DNA from: Sphingobium indicum B90A
Lineage (GTDB): Bacteria; Pseudomonadota; Alphaproteobacteria; Sphingomonadales; Sphingomonadaceae
Length of the DNA: 64,000 nucleotides
Assembly: GCF_000264945.2 (NCBI RefSeq)
Contig: NZ_CP013070.1
Span: 496,001-560,000 of the forward strand
Direction of reading: 5' to 3'
The stretch's first letter is position 1. Each line of letters begins with the position of its first letter. Below are positions 1-8,921 of this stretch, piece by piece. Made by a program: the position numbers and the translations under genes. The notes beneath the pieces are model-generated. The model saw nothing but the letters and a program-made list of their open reading frames with translations. It was not told where the DNA came from and did no database searches.

Positions 1-498
1 CGTGGCCTCCTCCTTCTTCAGGACCAGGAGGAGCTCATGCGCTGAAATCTCGGTAATAGGGCGGCGACCGATTGCGGCGTAGGTTTTGCCCAGTAGCCAT
101 CTAGCTTTTTTGAGGGTGAGCGGCGCGGCGCCCTCTTTTTCGATCTTCTCCAGCCATTCCTCCGCAATCGTCTCGAAGGTGTTGGTTGCAGCCAACGACT
201 TGGCGATTTTGTCCAGCTTCGCCTGCTCGGCCGGATCGACTCGCTTCGCCAGCTTCCGTCGCGCCTCGAGAAGCATCTCCCGTGCTTCGCTCAGCATGAT
301 TTCTGGCCAGCGGCCAAATGACAGGGTGCGCTGCTGTCCGTTGAAGCGATAGTTCATGCGCCAGTACCGGACACCGGTCGGCTTTACGAGCAGGTAAAGG
401 CCATCACGATCGGAGAGCTTGTACGGCTTCTCCTTGGGCCTAGCGTTTTTCACCGCATTTGCGGTGAGGCCTGTTCTGCGGCTGCTGCCTTCTGCCAT
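1..498 (-). CDS. P4-type tyrosine integrase (DUF4102), N-terminal part
   Basis: The minus strand reads open from an ATG at 498 to the window edge, giving 166 residues with no stop. The first ~90 residues match the DUF4102 arm-binding domain of P4-like integrases: a start of the form AEGSSRRTGLTANAVKNARP, then KPYKLSDRDGLYLLV and RYWRMNYRFNGQQRTLSFG. The rest looks like the helical core-binding domain. The catalytic domain with the R-H-R-Y residues lies outside the window. A GGGAGG ribosome site at 505-510 supports this start. The gene begins 163 bases from the 3' end of tRNA-Cys and is transcribed away from it, the usual layout for an integrative element using that tRNA as its attachment site. 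The 3' part is unseen, so intactness is unknown. Confidence 0.9.
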   Translation of the reverse strand, partial: MAEGSSRRTGLTANAVKNARPKEKPYKLSDRDGLYLLVKPTGVRYWRMNYRFNGQQRTLSFGRWPEIMLSEAREMLLEARRKLAKRVDPAEQAKLDKIAKSLAATNTFETIAEEWLEKIEKEGAAPLTLKKARWLLGKTYAAIGRRPITEISAHELLLVLKKEEAT

Positions 499-538
499 GA
501 TGGACCTCCCAAGCGGTGCTCGGCGGGCGGTCCATCAT
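497..538. repeat. 10-bp inverted repeat over the integrase start
   Basis: ATGATGGACC at 497-506 is the exact reverse complement of GGTCCATCAT at 529-538, with 22 bases between. On the integrase mRNA the second arm covers part of the ribosome site and the first two bases of the start codon, so a hairpin could hide both. It could equally be a protein operator. The function is inferred. Confidence 0.55.
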
Positions 539-601
539 CTGTACCCTCATTGTACTCGGAAGAGGATGGAGCCGACCGGATTTGCTTGGCAAGTCTAGCA
601 C

Positions 602-629
602 AAAAAATGGCGGAAATCAGCCATTTTCT
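602..629 (-). terminator. Probable terminator after tRNA-Cys
   Basis: AAAATGGC (604-611) pairs with GCCATTTT (620-627) around an 8-base loop. Read on the minus strand the hairpin ends in a run of T. It lies about 35 bases past the tRNA 3' end and before the integrase, so it should end the tRNA transcript. Confidence 0.6.
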
Positions 630-660
630 GGACGATTGTGGACGTCTCTGGAAGCTGAAA

Positions 661-734
661 TGGAGGCCCGAGCCGGAATCGAACCGGCGTATACGGATTT
701 GCAGTCCGCTGCGTCACCACTCCGCCATCGGGCC
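661..734 (-). tRNA. tRNA-Cys (GCA)
   Basis: The minus strand folds as a 74-nt tRNA with CCA encoded at 661-663. The acceptor arms GGCCCGA and TCGGGCC pair fully, the anticodon loop reads CTGCAAA (anticodon GCA) and the T arm contains GGTTCGATTCC. The integrase lies just beyond its 3' end, so this gene is the likely attachment site of the element entering from the left. The repeated 3' tRNA segment that would mark the other end is outside the window. Confidence 0.97.
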
Positions 735-843
735 TCGTCGTGGGTGGCCGCAAATGTGCGGCTTTTGGTGCAAAGTCAAGCAGGGCTGTGATATTGTGGC
801 GCAAGATTCTGGTGCCAAGGCGCGCAAAGCCGCTTGGCGTGGC

Positions 844-873
844 TTGTCCGCTGATTTAGAGGTCCGATAATAT
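844..873 (+). promoter_or_regulatory. Candidate housekeeping promoter for pcm
   Basis: TTGTCC at 844-849 and TAATAT at 868-873 are 18 bases apart and lie about 60 bases upstream of pcm, pointing into it. Assigned by consensus only. Confidence 0.4.
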
Positions 874-933
874 CTTTGCTGTATTGCTTTCCTAATACAG
901 CTCCCCTAAAGCTATTCCAGTCGAGGAATTGTC

Positions 934-1566
934 GTGACCGAGCAGAATTTTTCATCGATGCGGGCCGCCATGGTCGAAAGCCAGCTTCGCACCAGCGATG
1001 TGGACGATCAGCGCGTGATCGCGGCGATGGCGCATGTGGCGCGCGAGGAATTCGTGCCCGCCGAGCGGCGGGCGATGGCCTATGTCGACCGGCCGGTCCC
1101 GCTCGCCGGCGGGCGCGCGCTCAATCCGCCGCTGGTGACGGGCCGCCTGCTCAAGGAGGCGCAGATCGCCAAGGGCGACAAGGTGCTGCTGATCGGCGCC
1201 GCCACCGGCTACAGCGCGGCGCTGCTCGCAAGGCTGGGCGCTCAGGTCACCGCGGTTGAGGAAGAGGGCGGGCCGGAGATCGCGGTCGACGGCGTGGCGG
1301 TGGTTCGCGGTCCGCTGAACGCCGGTTCCGCCGCCGATGCGCCCTATGATGTGCTGTTTATCGACGGCGCAGTGGAGGAAGTGCCCGCCGCGCTCGTTCA
1401 GCAGCTTGCCGATGGCGCGCGGGTGGTGACGGGTATCGTGGAGCGCGGCGTCACCCGCCTGTGCAGCGGTCGGGTGGTGTCGGGCGTGCTGGGTCTTTCC
1501 CGCCTCGCCGACATGGAAATGGTTGTGCTTCCGGGCTTTGCCGCGCCGGAAGGATTTGTGTTCTGA
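934..1566 (+). CDS. pcm: Protein-L-isoaspartate O-methyltransferase family protein
   Basis: This 210-residue protein belongs to the PCMT family, which methylates isoaspartyl residues in damaged proteins using S-adenosylmethionine. The N-terminal signature RAAMVESQLRTSDV, the aligned HVAREEFVPAERR stretch and a Rossmann-type SAM motif (LLIGAATGYSAA, residues 85-96) support this. It is the alphaproteobacterial form that usually sits directly upstream of a TolC-type gene, as here (20-base gap). I chose the GTG at 934 because GAGGAA lies 6 bases upstream; no ATG fits better. The family call is firm, but activity of this shorter form on isoaspartate is only inferred. It is probably cotranscribed with the next gene. 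Confidence 0.88.
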   Translation: MTEQNFSSMRAAMVESQLRTSDVDDQRVIAAMAHVAREEFVPAERRAMAYVDRPVPLAGGRALNPPLVTGRLLKEAQIAKGDKVLLIGAATGYSAALLARLGAQVTAVEEEGGPEIAVDGVAVVRGPLNAGSAADAPYDVLFIDGAVEEVPAALVQQLADGARVVTGIVERGVTRLCSGRVVSGVLGLSRLADMEMVVLPGFAAPEGFVF

Positions 1567-1586
1567 AAGGGCCTATTGGGGGGGAC

Positions 1587-3068
1587 ATGACGGCAAAAGT
1601 TCGGCTTTCGGGGCGCACCGCCTTCATCCTGTTGCTGTCGATGTCCTCCGCCCTGGGCGGCGCGGCCCATGCGGAAACGTTGCAGGGCGCGCTCGCCAAG
1701 GCCTATCGGTCGAACCCGACCCTGACGGGCGCGCGCGCCGGTCAGCGGGCGACGGATGAGAATGTGCCGATCCAGAAGGCGGCGGGTCGGCCCGCGCTGG
1801 ATGGGACCGGCAGCTATTCCGAAAGCATCCTCAAGCCCACGATCAGCTTCACTTCGCCGCAGCGCACGCTGAACGCGAACGCGCAGTTGAGCGTTCCCCT
1901 CTATGCCGGGGGCAGCGTGCGCAACGCCGTCCGGGCCGCCAAGACGCGGGTCGCCGCCGGTCAGGCCGATCTGCGCGGCACGGAGGCCAGCGTCTTCTCG
2001 CAGGTCGTCGCGGCCTATATGGACGTCATCCGCAACAGCGCGGTCGTCGCGCTCAACCAGGCCAATGTGCGGGCGCTGGAGGTCAATCTGCAGGCGACCG
2101 GCGATCGGTTCGAGGTGGGCGACGTGACCCGCACCGACGTGGCGCAATCCGAATCGCGCCTGGCGCTGGCGCGGTCCGACCTGCAAAATGCGGAGGCCAA
2201 TCTGATCACGGCCCGCGAAAATTACATCGCGCTGGTGGGCGAGGCGCCCGACAATCTGGAGCCGCCGCCGCCCCTGCCGGGCCTGCCCGCGACCCCGGAA
2301 AGCGCCGTGCAGGTGGCGCTCAAGGACAATCCCGACATTCTGGCCGCGCAGAAGCTGAGGGAAGCGCAGCAGTTCGACGTGCGCGCCGCCAAGGGCACGG
2401 TGCTGCCGACGGTATCCGCCTTCACCCAGGCGGGCTACACCAACTATCTGGACACGTTGATGGGCGCTGGTGGTTCTGGCAGCGCCACCGGATCGCAGAT
2501 CAACAAGCAGGCGTCGGCTGGCGTCCAGCTCAACATTCCCTTCTATCAGGGCGGCCGTCCGGCCGCGCAGGTGCGGCGCAACCAGGCGCTGGAATCCCAG
2601 GCTCTGGAGCGAGAGATCGAGGTCGAGCGCGGCGTGATCGCGCAGACGCGGTCCGCCTATGCAAGCTGGCAGGCGTCGCTGGAAAGCATCCAGTCGAACC
2701 AGAAGGCGGTGGAGGCGGCCAACCTGTCGCTCGAGGGGGTGCGGGCGGAAAATTCCGTCGGCAGCCGCACCATCCTGGACATTTTGAATGCCGAGCAGGA
2801 GGCGGTGAACGCCAAGGTTCAGCTCGTGACGGCGCGTCGCAACGCCTATGTCGCGGGTTTCAGCCTGCTGGCCGCCATGGGCCATGCGGAGGCGGACGAT
2901 CTGAACCTGGAAGCGGGCACGCTCTACGACCCGATGGTCAATTACGACCGGGTGAAGGGCAAGTGGTTCGACTGGGATTTCGACCCCGCGCCCAAGGTGC
3001 AATCGACGCGGACCGTTGACTCGCCCGCGCAAAACGCCAATGTGGACCCCGGTTTGGCGCAGCCTTAA
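1587..3068 (+). CDS. TolC-family outer-membrane channel protein
   Basis: This 493-residue protein is an outer-membrane efflux channel. It has a signal peptide (residues 1-29, cleavage after AHA) followed by two repeated TolC/OEP domains with long helical stretches. The N-domain contains QVVAAYMDVIRNSAVVALNQ, and the second half has SRTILDILNAEQEAVNAKVQ, which is typical of TolC. Such proteins form trimeric tunnels for RND or ABC exporters, including type I secretion. No inner-membrane pump is adjacent, so it may serve several pumps. ATG 1587 is preferred because it follows a run of G at 1578-1584 and gives a clean signal peptide; the frame is open upstream to 1461 but overlaps pcm. It sits in the conserved pcm-tolC-popZ order. 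Confidence 0.93.
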   Translation: MTAKVRLSGRTAFILLLSMSSALGGAAHAETLQGALAKAYRSNPTLTGARAGQRATDENVPIQKAAGRPALDGTGSYSESILKPTISFTSPQRTLNANAQLSVPLYAGGSVRNAVRAAKTRVAAGQADLRGTEASVFSQVVAAYMDVIRNSAVVALNQANVRALEVNLQATGDRFEVGDVTRTDVAQSESRLALARSDLQNAEANLITARENYIALVGEAPDNLEPPPPLPGLPATPESAVQVALKDNPDILAAQKLREAQQFDVRAAKGTVLPTVSAFTQAGYTNYLDTLMGAGGSGSATGSQINKQASAGVQLNIPFYQGGRPAAQVRRNQALESQALEREIEVERGVIAQTRSAYASWQASLESIQSNQKAVEAANLSLEGVRAENSVGSRTILDILNAEQEAVNAKVQLVTARRNAYVAGFSLLAAMGHAEADDLNLEAGTLYDPMVNYDRVKGKWFDWDFDPAPKVQSTRTVDSPAQNANVDPGLAQP

Positions 3069-3137
3069 CGCAATTTTAACCCCAAGGGCGTTCCTTTGGT
3101 GCTATAGCGTTAACGGGGACTGGAATAGGGGTTGACC

Positions 3138-3629
3138 ATGGGCGACATGAGCAAGGAACCCTCGATGGAGGACATCCTGTCGTCCATCAAGCGGATCATC
3201 GCTGAAGAGGGCGAGGAGGCGGTGCAGACCCTGCCGCGCCGCGTGCGGGGCGAGGCGGCGCCCAAGGTCCGCGCCGTTCCCGTTGCGGAGGCGATGTCCG
3301 AGCCTGCCAGCGACGAAGTGCTGGAACTGACCGACGAGGTCGCTGTGGAGGAACCCATGCCCGCCCATCGAACGTCCCGCGCCTCCAAGACCGCTGCCGA
3401 GCAGGGGGATGCGTCCATCCTGTCCGTCGAGAGCGAAGTCGCGGCCCGGCATTCGCTGTCCGCTTTGTCCTCAATGCTGGTGACGCCCAAGGATGGGGAG
3501 GACAATACGCTGGACGGGCTGGTCCGCTCGATGCTGAAGCCGATGCTGAAGGAATGGCTGGACGCGCGGTTGCCGCAGATGGTCGAAGATATGGTCGCCA
3601 GGGAAATCGCCCGCATCACCGGCCGTTGA
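3138..3629 (+). CDS. DUF2497 / PopZ-like polar organizing protein
   Basis: This 163-residue protein has the two conserved ends of the DUF2497 (PopZ) family: an N-terminal helix SKEPSMEDILSSIKRIIAEE and a C-terminal helical module around VRSMLKPMLKEWLDARLPQ followed by VEDMVAREIARI. The middle is acidic, Pro/Ala-rich and probably disordered. In Caulobacter the C-terminal helices drive self-assembly of a polar matrix and the N-terminal helix recruits ParB and other clients. The gene lies in the usual tolC-popZ-valS neighbourhood, with an S9 peptidase inserted before valS. ATG 3138 follows a GGGG at 3128-3131; an in-frame ATG at 3147 is the alternative. Polar function in this organism is inferred from the family. 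Confidence 0.85.
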   Translation: MGDMSKEPSMEDILSSIKRIIAEEGEEAVQTLPRRVRGEAAPKVRAVPVAEAMSEPASDEVLELTDEVAVEEPMPAHRTSRASKTAAEQGDASILSVESEVAARHSLSALSSMLVTPKDGEDNTLDGLVRSMLKPMLKEWLDARLPQMVEDMVAREIARITGR

Positions 3630-3848
3630 GCAGGGTGGAGAGGGCTGATTCGGCGGACCGGGGAGGGCGGTTGCTCATCCTGTGCGCGGTTCATGCTTTA
3701 CGCACCCTGATCTGAGCATTCTTGTTCTTTTGTTACGCGTGGATGGTTGATCCTTGCGCGTTGGCGGGATTGCCGCCTACACCCTTGTCCATAGCTGTCG
3801 ACGCCGCCCGCGAGAGAGCGGCGCGACTCGATCCAAGGGTGCTCATCC

Positions 3849-5909
3849 ATGAAATATCTTCTGCAAGCAGGACTTGGCGCTCTGGCCCTGGCCCAATCGG
3901 CGCTGGCCGTCGCGCCCGCCGCTGCCCGGCCATTCACGCCCAGCGACATGGTCAGCCTGAACCGCGTGTCCGCCCCGGCGGTTTCGCCGGACGGGAAATG
4001 GCTGGCCTATCAGTTGCGCGTGACCGACCTCGCCGGGAACAGGGGCCGGACGGACCTGTATCTGCTGGACCTGGGCAAGGCGGGCGCAACGCCGCGCATG
4101 ATTGCTTCGGCCCCGGACAAGAATGAAAGCGCGCCGGCCTTTTCGGCGGACGGGAAATCGCTCTATTATCTGTCCAACCGGAGCGGCGACGACCAGCTTT
4201 GGCGGGTCTCCGTAGCAGGCGGGAGCGCCGAGCAGGTGACGCGGGCGCCCGGCGGAATTTCCGGCTTTCTGCTCAGCCCCACGGGCGACCGGGTCGCCCT
4301 GTGGGCGGACCGGCCCGTGGGGGCGAAGACCCTTGACGACACAAAGCCTGCCGCGCTCCCAAGCGCTGGCACCGGCCGCGTCTACGACCAGCTATTCGCG
4401 CGCCATTGGGACGCATGGTCCGACGGCCAGCGCTCGCAAATCTTCGTGATGCCGCTGTCGGGCGGCAAGGCGGTGTCGGTCATGGGCGCGCTGGTCGGGG
4501 ACAGCCCGTCCAAGCCCTTCGGCGGAGCAGAGGAGATCGCCTGGAGCGCCGACGGCAGGACATTGTTCTTCGCACTGCGCGAAGCGGGGCGGATCGAGCC
4601 ACTGTCGACCAATCTCGACATCTTCGCGGTCCCGGCGGATGGCGGGGCGGCCCCGGTCAACCTGACCGACGCCAATGACGCGACCGACACCATGCCCGCC
4701 GTTTCCCCGGACGGGAAATGGCTGGCCTATGCGGCGATGAAGCGCCCCGGCTATGAAAGCGACCGGCTGGTGCTGATGCTGCGCGACATCGCGACCGGGG
4801 AGACGAAGGCGCTGACCGGGAATTGGGACCGCTCGGTGGCCTCCATTGCCTGGGAGGCGGACGGGAAGGGGATAATCGTCACCGCCGACGATGTGCTGGA
4901 TCATCCGGTGTTCCGCGTGGATGCTGCGTCGGGCAAGGTCACGCGGCTGACGCAGGCGGGCCATGCGGGCAGCGTCGTGCCGCTGCCCGGGGGCGGCTTC
5001 GTCCACGCGCTCGACAGCATCCAGTCGCCCGCCGATTTCTGGAAAATGCCCCCCAATTCCTCCAAAAAGGCGCTGGGCAAGCCGGCGCGCCTTACCGCCG
5101 TCAATGCGGAAAAGCTGGCCGGGATCGATGACGTCTCGGTCCAGCGCTACAGCTTCAAGGGCGCGAACGGCGACACCGTCTGGGGCCAGATCGTGAAGCC
5201 GAAGGGTGTAACAGGCAAGTTGCCGGTAGCCATGCTGGTCCATGGCGGGCCGCAGGGCAGCTTCAGCGATAGCTGGTCCTATCGCTGGAATCCCAAGGCG
5301 TTCGCGGCCCATGGCTATGCTGCGGTGATCGTCGATTTCCACGGTTCGACGGGCTACGGCCAGGCCTTCACCGACAGCATCAACAAAGATTGGGGCGGCA
5401 AGCCGCTGGAGGATCTGAAACTGGGGCTGGCCGCCGCCGCCGCCAAGGATGCGCAGGTCGATGCCGGCAATGGCTGCGCGCTGGGCGCCAGCTATGGCGG
5501 CTATATGATGAACTGGATCGCGGGCAACTGGCCCGACGGGTTCAAATGCCTGGTCCAGCATGACGGCGTGTTCGACGCCCGCGCCATGGCCTATGAAACG
5601 GAGGAGCTGTGGTTCGACGAATGGGAACATGGCGGGCCCTATCATGAGAATCCGCAGGAGTTCGAGAAGTGGAACCCCGTCAATCATGTGACCCGATGGA
5701 AGACGCCGATGCTGGTGGTGACGGGGGAGAAGGATTTTCGCATCCCCTATACGCAAGGGCTGGCGGCGTTCACCGCGTTGCAGCGGCGCGGCGTGCCGTC
5801 GAGGCTGCTGGTGTTTCCGGACGAGAATCACTGGGTGCTGAAGCCGCGCAACTCGCTGCAATGGTATGACGAGGCGCTGGGCTGGCTGGACATGTGGACG
5901 AAGAAATAA
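3849..5909 (+). CDS. Exported S9-family (acylaminoacyl / dipeptidyl) peptidase
   Basis: This 686-residue serine peptidase of the prolyl-oligopeptidase clan probably trims oligopeptides in the periplasm. It has a signal peptide ending near residue 27 (AAARP), a beta-propeller with PD40-type repeats (SPDGKWLAYQL, SADGKSLYYLS, SPDGKWLAYAA), and a C-terminal alpha/beta-hydrolase domain. The catalytic triad is visible: Ser548 in GASYGGYMM, Asp629 in TGEKDFRIPY and His661 in FPDENHW. Its length is normal for the family. The start has AAGGG 9 bases upstream. It stands as a separate unit between popZ and valS, which are neighbours in many alphaproteobacteria. Substrate is unknown. Confidence 0.92.
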   Translation: MKYLLQAGLGALALAQSALAVAPAAARPFTPSDMVSLNRVSAPAVSPDGKWLAYQLRVTDLAGNRGRTDLYLLDLGKAGATPRMIASAPDKNESAPAFSADGKSLYYLSNRSGDDQLWRVSVAGGSAEQVTRAPGGISGFLLSPTGDRVALWADRPVGAKTLDDTKPAALPSAGTGRVYDQLFARHWDAWSDGQRSQIFVMPLSGGKAVSVMGALVGDSPSKPFGGAEEIAWSADGRTLFFALREAGRIEPLSTNLDIFAVPADGGAAPVNLTDANDATDTMPAVSPDGKWLAYAAMKRPGYESDRLVLMLRDIATGETKALTGNWDRSVASIAWEADGKGIIVTADDVLDHPVFRVDAASGKVTRLTQAGHAGSVVPLPGGGFVHALDSIQSPADFWKMPPNSSKKALGKPARLTAVNAEKLAGIDDVSVQRYSFKGANGDTVWGQIVKPKGVTGKLPVAMLVHGGPQGSFSDSWSYRWNPKAFAAHGYAAVIVDFHGSTGYGQAFTDSINKDWGGKPLEDLKLGLAAAAAKDAQVDAGNGCALGASYGGYMMNWIAGNWPDGFKCLVQHDGVFDARAMAYETEELWFDEWEHGGPYHENPQEFEKWNPVNHVTRWKTPMLVVTGEKDFRIPYTQGLAAFTALQRRGVPSRLLVFPDENHWVLKPRNSLQWYDEALGWLDMWTKK

Positions 5910-6025
5910 GGTCGCGCTGAATGCGGCGTGCCTGCGCAGGAGCAGGTTGCCGCATCTGAGCGGGTTTTTCGCCCCTGAGGCGGCGGAAAGTTGACGCCGC
6001 CGCCGCCTTGCGTAAAGGCCAGCCT

Positions 6026-8836
6026 ATGACCGAACTGCCCAAGACCTTCGACCCCGCTGAAATCGAATCCCGCTGGTACGCCCATTGGGAGGAGAAGGGG
6101 CTGTTCCGCCCGGAACGGCCCTCTGCGGAACCCTTCACCATCGTCAACCCGCCGCCGAACGTGACGGGCAGCCTGCATATCGGCCATGCGCTGGACAACA
6201 CGCTGCAGGACATCGTCATCCGTTATGAACGGTTGCGCGGCAAGGATGCGCTGTGGGTGGTGGGCACCGACCATGCGGGCATCGCGACTCAGATGGTGGT
6301 CGAGCGGCAGATGGAGGCGCGGCAGGACAAGCGCACCAACTACACCCGCGAGCAGTTCGTCGAAAAGGTGTGGGAGTGGAAGGCGGAGAGCGGCGGCGCG
6401 ATCACGCGCCAGCTTCGCCGCCTGGGATGCTCCATGGACTGGGCCAATGAGCGCTTCACCATGGACGAGGGCTTTTCGAAGGCCGTCATCAAGGTGTTCG
6501 TGGAATTGCACCGGCGCGGCCTGCTCTATCGCGACAAGAGGCTGGTGAACTGGGACCCGCGCTTCCGCTCGGCCATTTCCGATCTGGAGGTGGAGACGCA
6601 GGAGGTGAAGGGCGGCTTCTGGCATTTCCGCTATCCGCTGGCCGACGGCGTTCGCCTGGCCGATGGCGCGGACCATATCGTCGTCGCGACCACGCGGCCG
6701 GAAACGATGCTGGCCGACATGGCGGTCGCGGTTCACCCTGAAGACCCGCGCTACAGGGATGTGATCGGCAAGGACATCCTCCAGCCGATCACGGGCCGCC
6801 GGATCAGGGTGGTGGCTGACGAGCATGCCGATCCGGAACTGGGGTCGGGCGCGGTCAAGATCACGCCGGGGCACGACTTCAACGATTTCGAAGTGGGCAG
6901 GCGGGCGGGCTTCAAGGCAGCCGACATGCTCAACATGTTCGACGCCGACGCCAATGTGGTCCAGACCGCCGACGGGCTGATCCCGGAGCGGTTCCTGGGC
7001 CTGCACCGCTTCCGCAAGGACGGCGTGGACGGCGCGCGCGAGCTGGTGGTGGCGGAGATGAAGGCGCTTGGCCTGCTGGTTCCGCACGTCACCAAGAACA
7101 AGGAGGGCGAGGAGGTCGTCGCCGATGCCGAGCCGCGCACCATCCAGACGCCCTTTGGCGACCGTTCGGGCGTGGTGATCGAGCCGTGGCTGACCGACCA
7201 ATGGTATGTCGATGCGGAGAAGCTGGCGTTCGCGCCGATGCAGGCGGTGCGCGACGGGCGGATCGAGATCGTGCCCAAGACATGGGAAAAGACCTTCTTC
7301 AACTGGATGGAGAATATCCAGCCCTGGTGCGTGTCGCGCCAGCTTTGGTGGGGGCATCGGATTCCGGCGTGGTTTGGACCCCATACCAATAACGGGGCTA
7401 TCGTTCCTTCGCTCGGCACCCACATCTTCGTTGCGGAAAACGAGGAGGAAATGCTCGCTCAAGCGCGGGAATGTTATGGCGACGGCGTCGAGATCGTCAT
7501 TGCCGGTTCCCGGACCGAAGCGGCGGAAATCGGACATCATCCTGCGAAAGCCGTTCTCTATCGCGACCCCGATGTGCTGGATACCTGGTTCTCTTCCGCC
7601 CTCTGGCCCTTCGGCACGCTGGGCTGGCCGGACGAGACGGAGACGCTCAAGCGCCATTATCCCAATGACCTGCTGATCTCCGGCTTCGACATCCTGTTCT
7701 TCTGGGATGCGCGCATGGCGATGCAGGGCATGGAGTTCATGGGTGACGTGCCCTGGCGCAAGCTCTATCTGCACGGCCTGGTGCGCGCCGCCGACGGGCA
7801 GAAAATGTCCAAGTCCAAGGGCAATGTCGTCGATCCGCTGGGCCTGATCGACAGGTTCGGCGCGGATGCGCTGCGTTTCTTCATGGCGGCGATGGAAAGC
7901 CAGGGCCGCGACGTGAAGATGGATGAGAAGCGCGTCGAGGGCTATCGCAACTTCGCGACGAAGCTGTGGAACGCGGCGCGTTTCCTGCAATCCAACGGCG
8001 TCGCCGCCGCTACCAGCCACGAAGCGCCCCATGCTGAAGCGCCGGTCAATCGCTGGATCGTCGCGGAGACGGTGGCGACCGTGCAGGCGATCGACATCGC
8101 CATGGCCGAACTGCGCTTCGACGCGGCGGCCAACGCCATCTACCACTTCGTCTGGGACCAGTTTTGCGACTGGTATATCGAGTTGACCAAAGGCTCGATG
8201 GATGAAGAAACGAGAGCGGTCGCGGGCTGGGCGTTCGACCAGATATTGGTGATGCTGCATCCCTTCATGCCGTTCATTACCGAAGAGTTATGGAATCTGA
8301 CCGGGACGCGGGAAAACGAACTGATCGTCGCGCGTTGGCCGCAGGCGCTTCATGCCGTGGACAGCGAGGCGCAGGCGGAGATCGATTGGCTGATCCGCCT
8401 GATCGGCGCGATGCGCACGGCCCGCACCGAACTCAACGTGCCGCCGGGCGCGAAGCTGGGCGTGGTCGTGCACGGCGCGTCGGATGAAACCCGCCGCCGC
8501 ATCGACCGCCAGGGGGCCGCACTGGCGCGCCTGGGCAGGGTGGAAAGCCTGTCCTTCGGGGACAGCGTCTCCGGCGGCGCGGCGCAGATCGTGGTCGACG
8601 AGGCGACCTTCATCCTGCCGCTGGAAGGCGTGATCGACATCGAAGCGGAGAAGGCGCGGCTCGCCAAGGCGCTTGCCGGCGCGGAGAAGGAACGGGATTC
8701 GCTGTCCGGTCGTCTTTCCAATCCGAGCTTCGTCGAAAAGGCCAAGCCGGAGGCCGTCGCCAAGGCGCGGGAGGATCATGCCGAAAAGGCGGCCGAGGCG
8801 GAAAGATTGAAGGCTGCGCTGGAACGACTCGCCTGA
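6026..8836 (+). CDS. valS: Valyl-tRNA synthetase
   Basis: This 936-residue class I aminoacyl-tRNA synthetase charges tRNA-Val and edits mischarged threonine. Seen in order: the HIGH motif (residues 51-54, context [13 protein letters not shown]), the CP1 editing domain, the KMSKS motif (593-597), an anticodon-binding domain containing [10 protein letters not shown], and a C-terminal coiled-coil arm rich in Glu, Ala and Lys (about 870-936). The ATG at 6026 has AAAGG 7 bases upstream. A possible promoter (TTGACG at 5991-5996, TAAAGG at 6013-6018) would give an almost leaderless mRNA, which I cannot confirm. Full length, no defects seen. Confidence 0.98.
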   Translation: MTELPKTFDPAEIESRWYAHWEEKGLFRPERPSAEPFTIVNPPPNVTGSLHIGHALDNTLQDIVIRYERLRGKDALWVVGTDHAGIATQMVVERQMEARQDKRTNYTREQFVEKVWEWKAESGGAITRQLRRLGCSMDWANERFTMDEGFSKAVIKVFVELHRRGLLYRDKRLVNWDPRFRSAISDLEVETQEVKGGFWHFRYPLADGVRLADGADHIVVATTRPETMLADMAVAVHPEDPRYRDVIGKDILQPITGRRIRVVADEHADPELGSGAVKITPGHDFNDFEVGRRAGFKAADMLNMFDADANVVQTADGLIPERFLGLHRFRKDGVDGARELVVAEMKALGLLVPHVTKNKEGEEVVADAEPRTIQTPFGDRSGVVIEPWLTDQWYVDAEKLAFAPMQAVRDGRIEIVPKTWEKTFFNWMENIQPWCVSRQLWWGHRIPAWFGPHTNNGAIVPSLGTHIFVAENEEEMLAQARECYGDGVEIVIAGSRTEAAEIGHHPAKAVLYRDPDVLDTWFSSALWPFGTLGWPDETETLKRHYPNDLLISGFDILFFWDARMAMQGMEFMGDVPWRKLYLHGLVRAADGQKMSKSKGNVVDPLGLIDRFGADALRFFMAAMESQGRDVKMDEKRVEGYRNFATKLWNAARFLQSNGVAAATSHEAPHAEAPVNRWIVAETVATVQAIDIAMAELRFDAAANAIYHFVWDQFCDWYIELTKGSMDEETRAVAGWAFDQILVMLHPFMPFITEELWNLTGTRENELIVARWPQALHAVDSEAQAEIDWLIRLIGAMRTARTELNVPPGAKLGVVVHGASDETRRRIDRQGAALARLGRVESLSFGDSVSGGAAQIVVDEATFILPLEGVIDIEAEKARLAKALAGAEKERDSLSGRLSNPSFVEKAKPEAVAKAREDHAEKAAEAERLKAALERLA

Positions 8837-8921
8837 TCGCAGGTACGTCGGCCGGGGCGCGCCGAGAAAGAACCGGGGACGATGGGTGGTCGCCCCGGTT
8901 TCCATCCGAAAAGGGGGACGC

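Noticed and set aside
1398..3032. Long antisense ORF opposite the TolC-type gene, and many similar long ORFs opposite valS, the S9 peptidase, HerA, the TonB receptor, lysC and ptsP
   Set aside because: They are Arg/His/Gly-rich with no family motifs and lie opposite well-supported genes. Such shadow ORFs are expected in a GC-rich genome.
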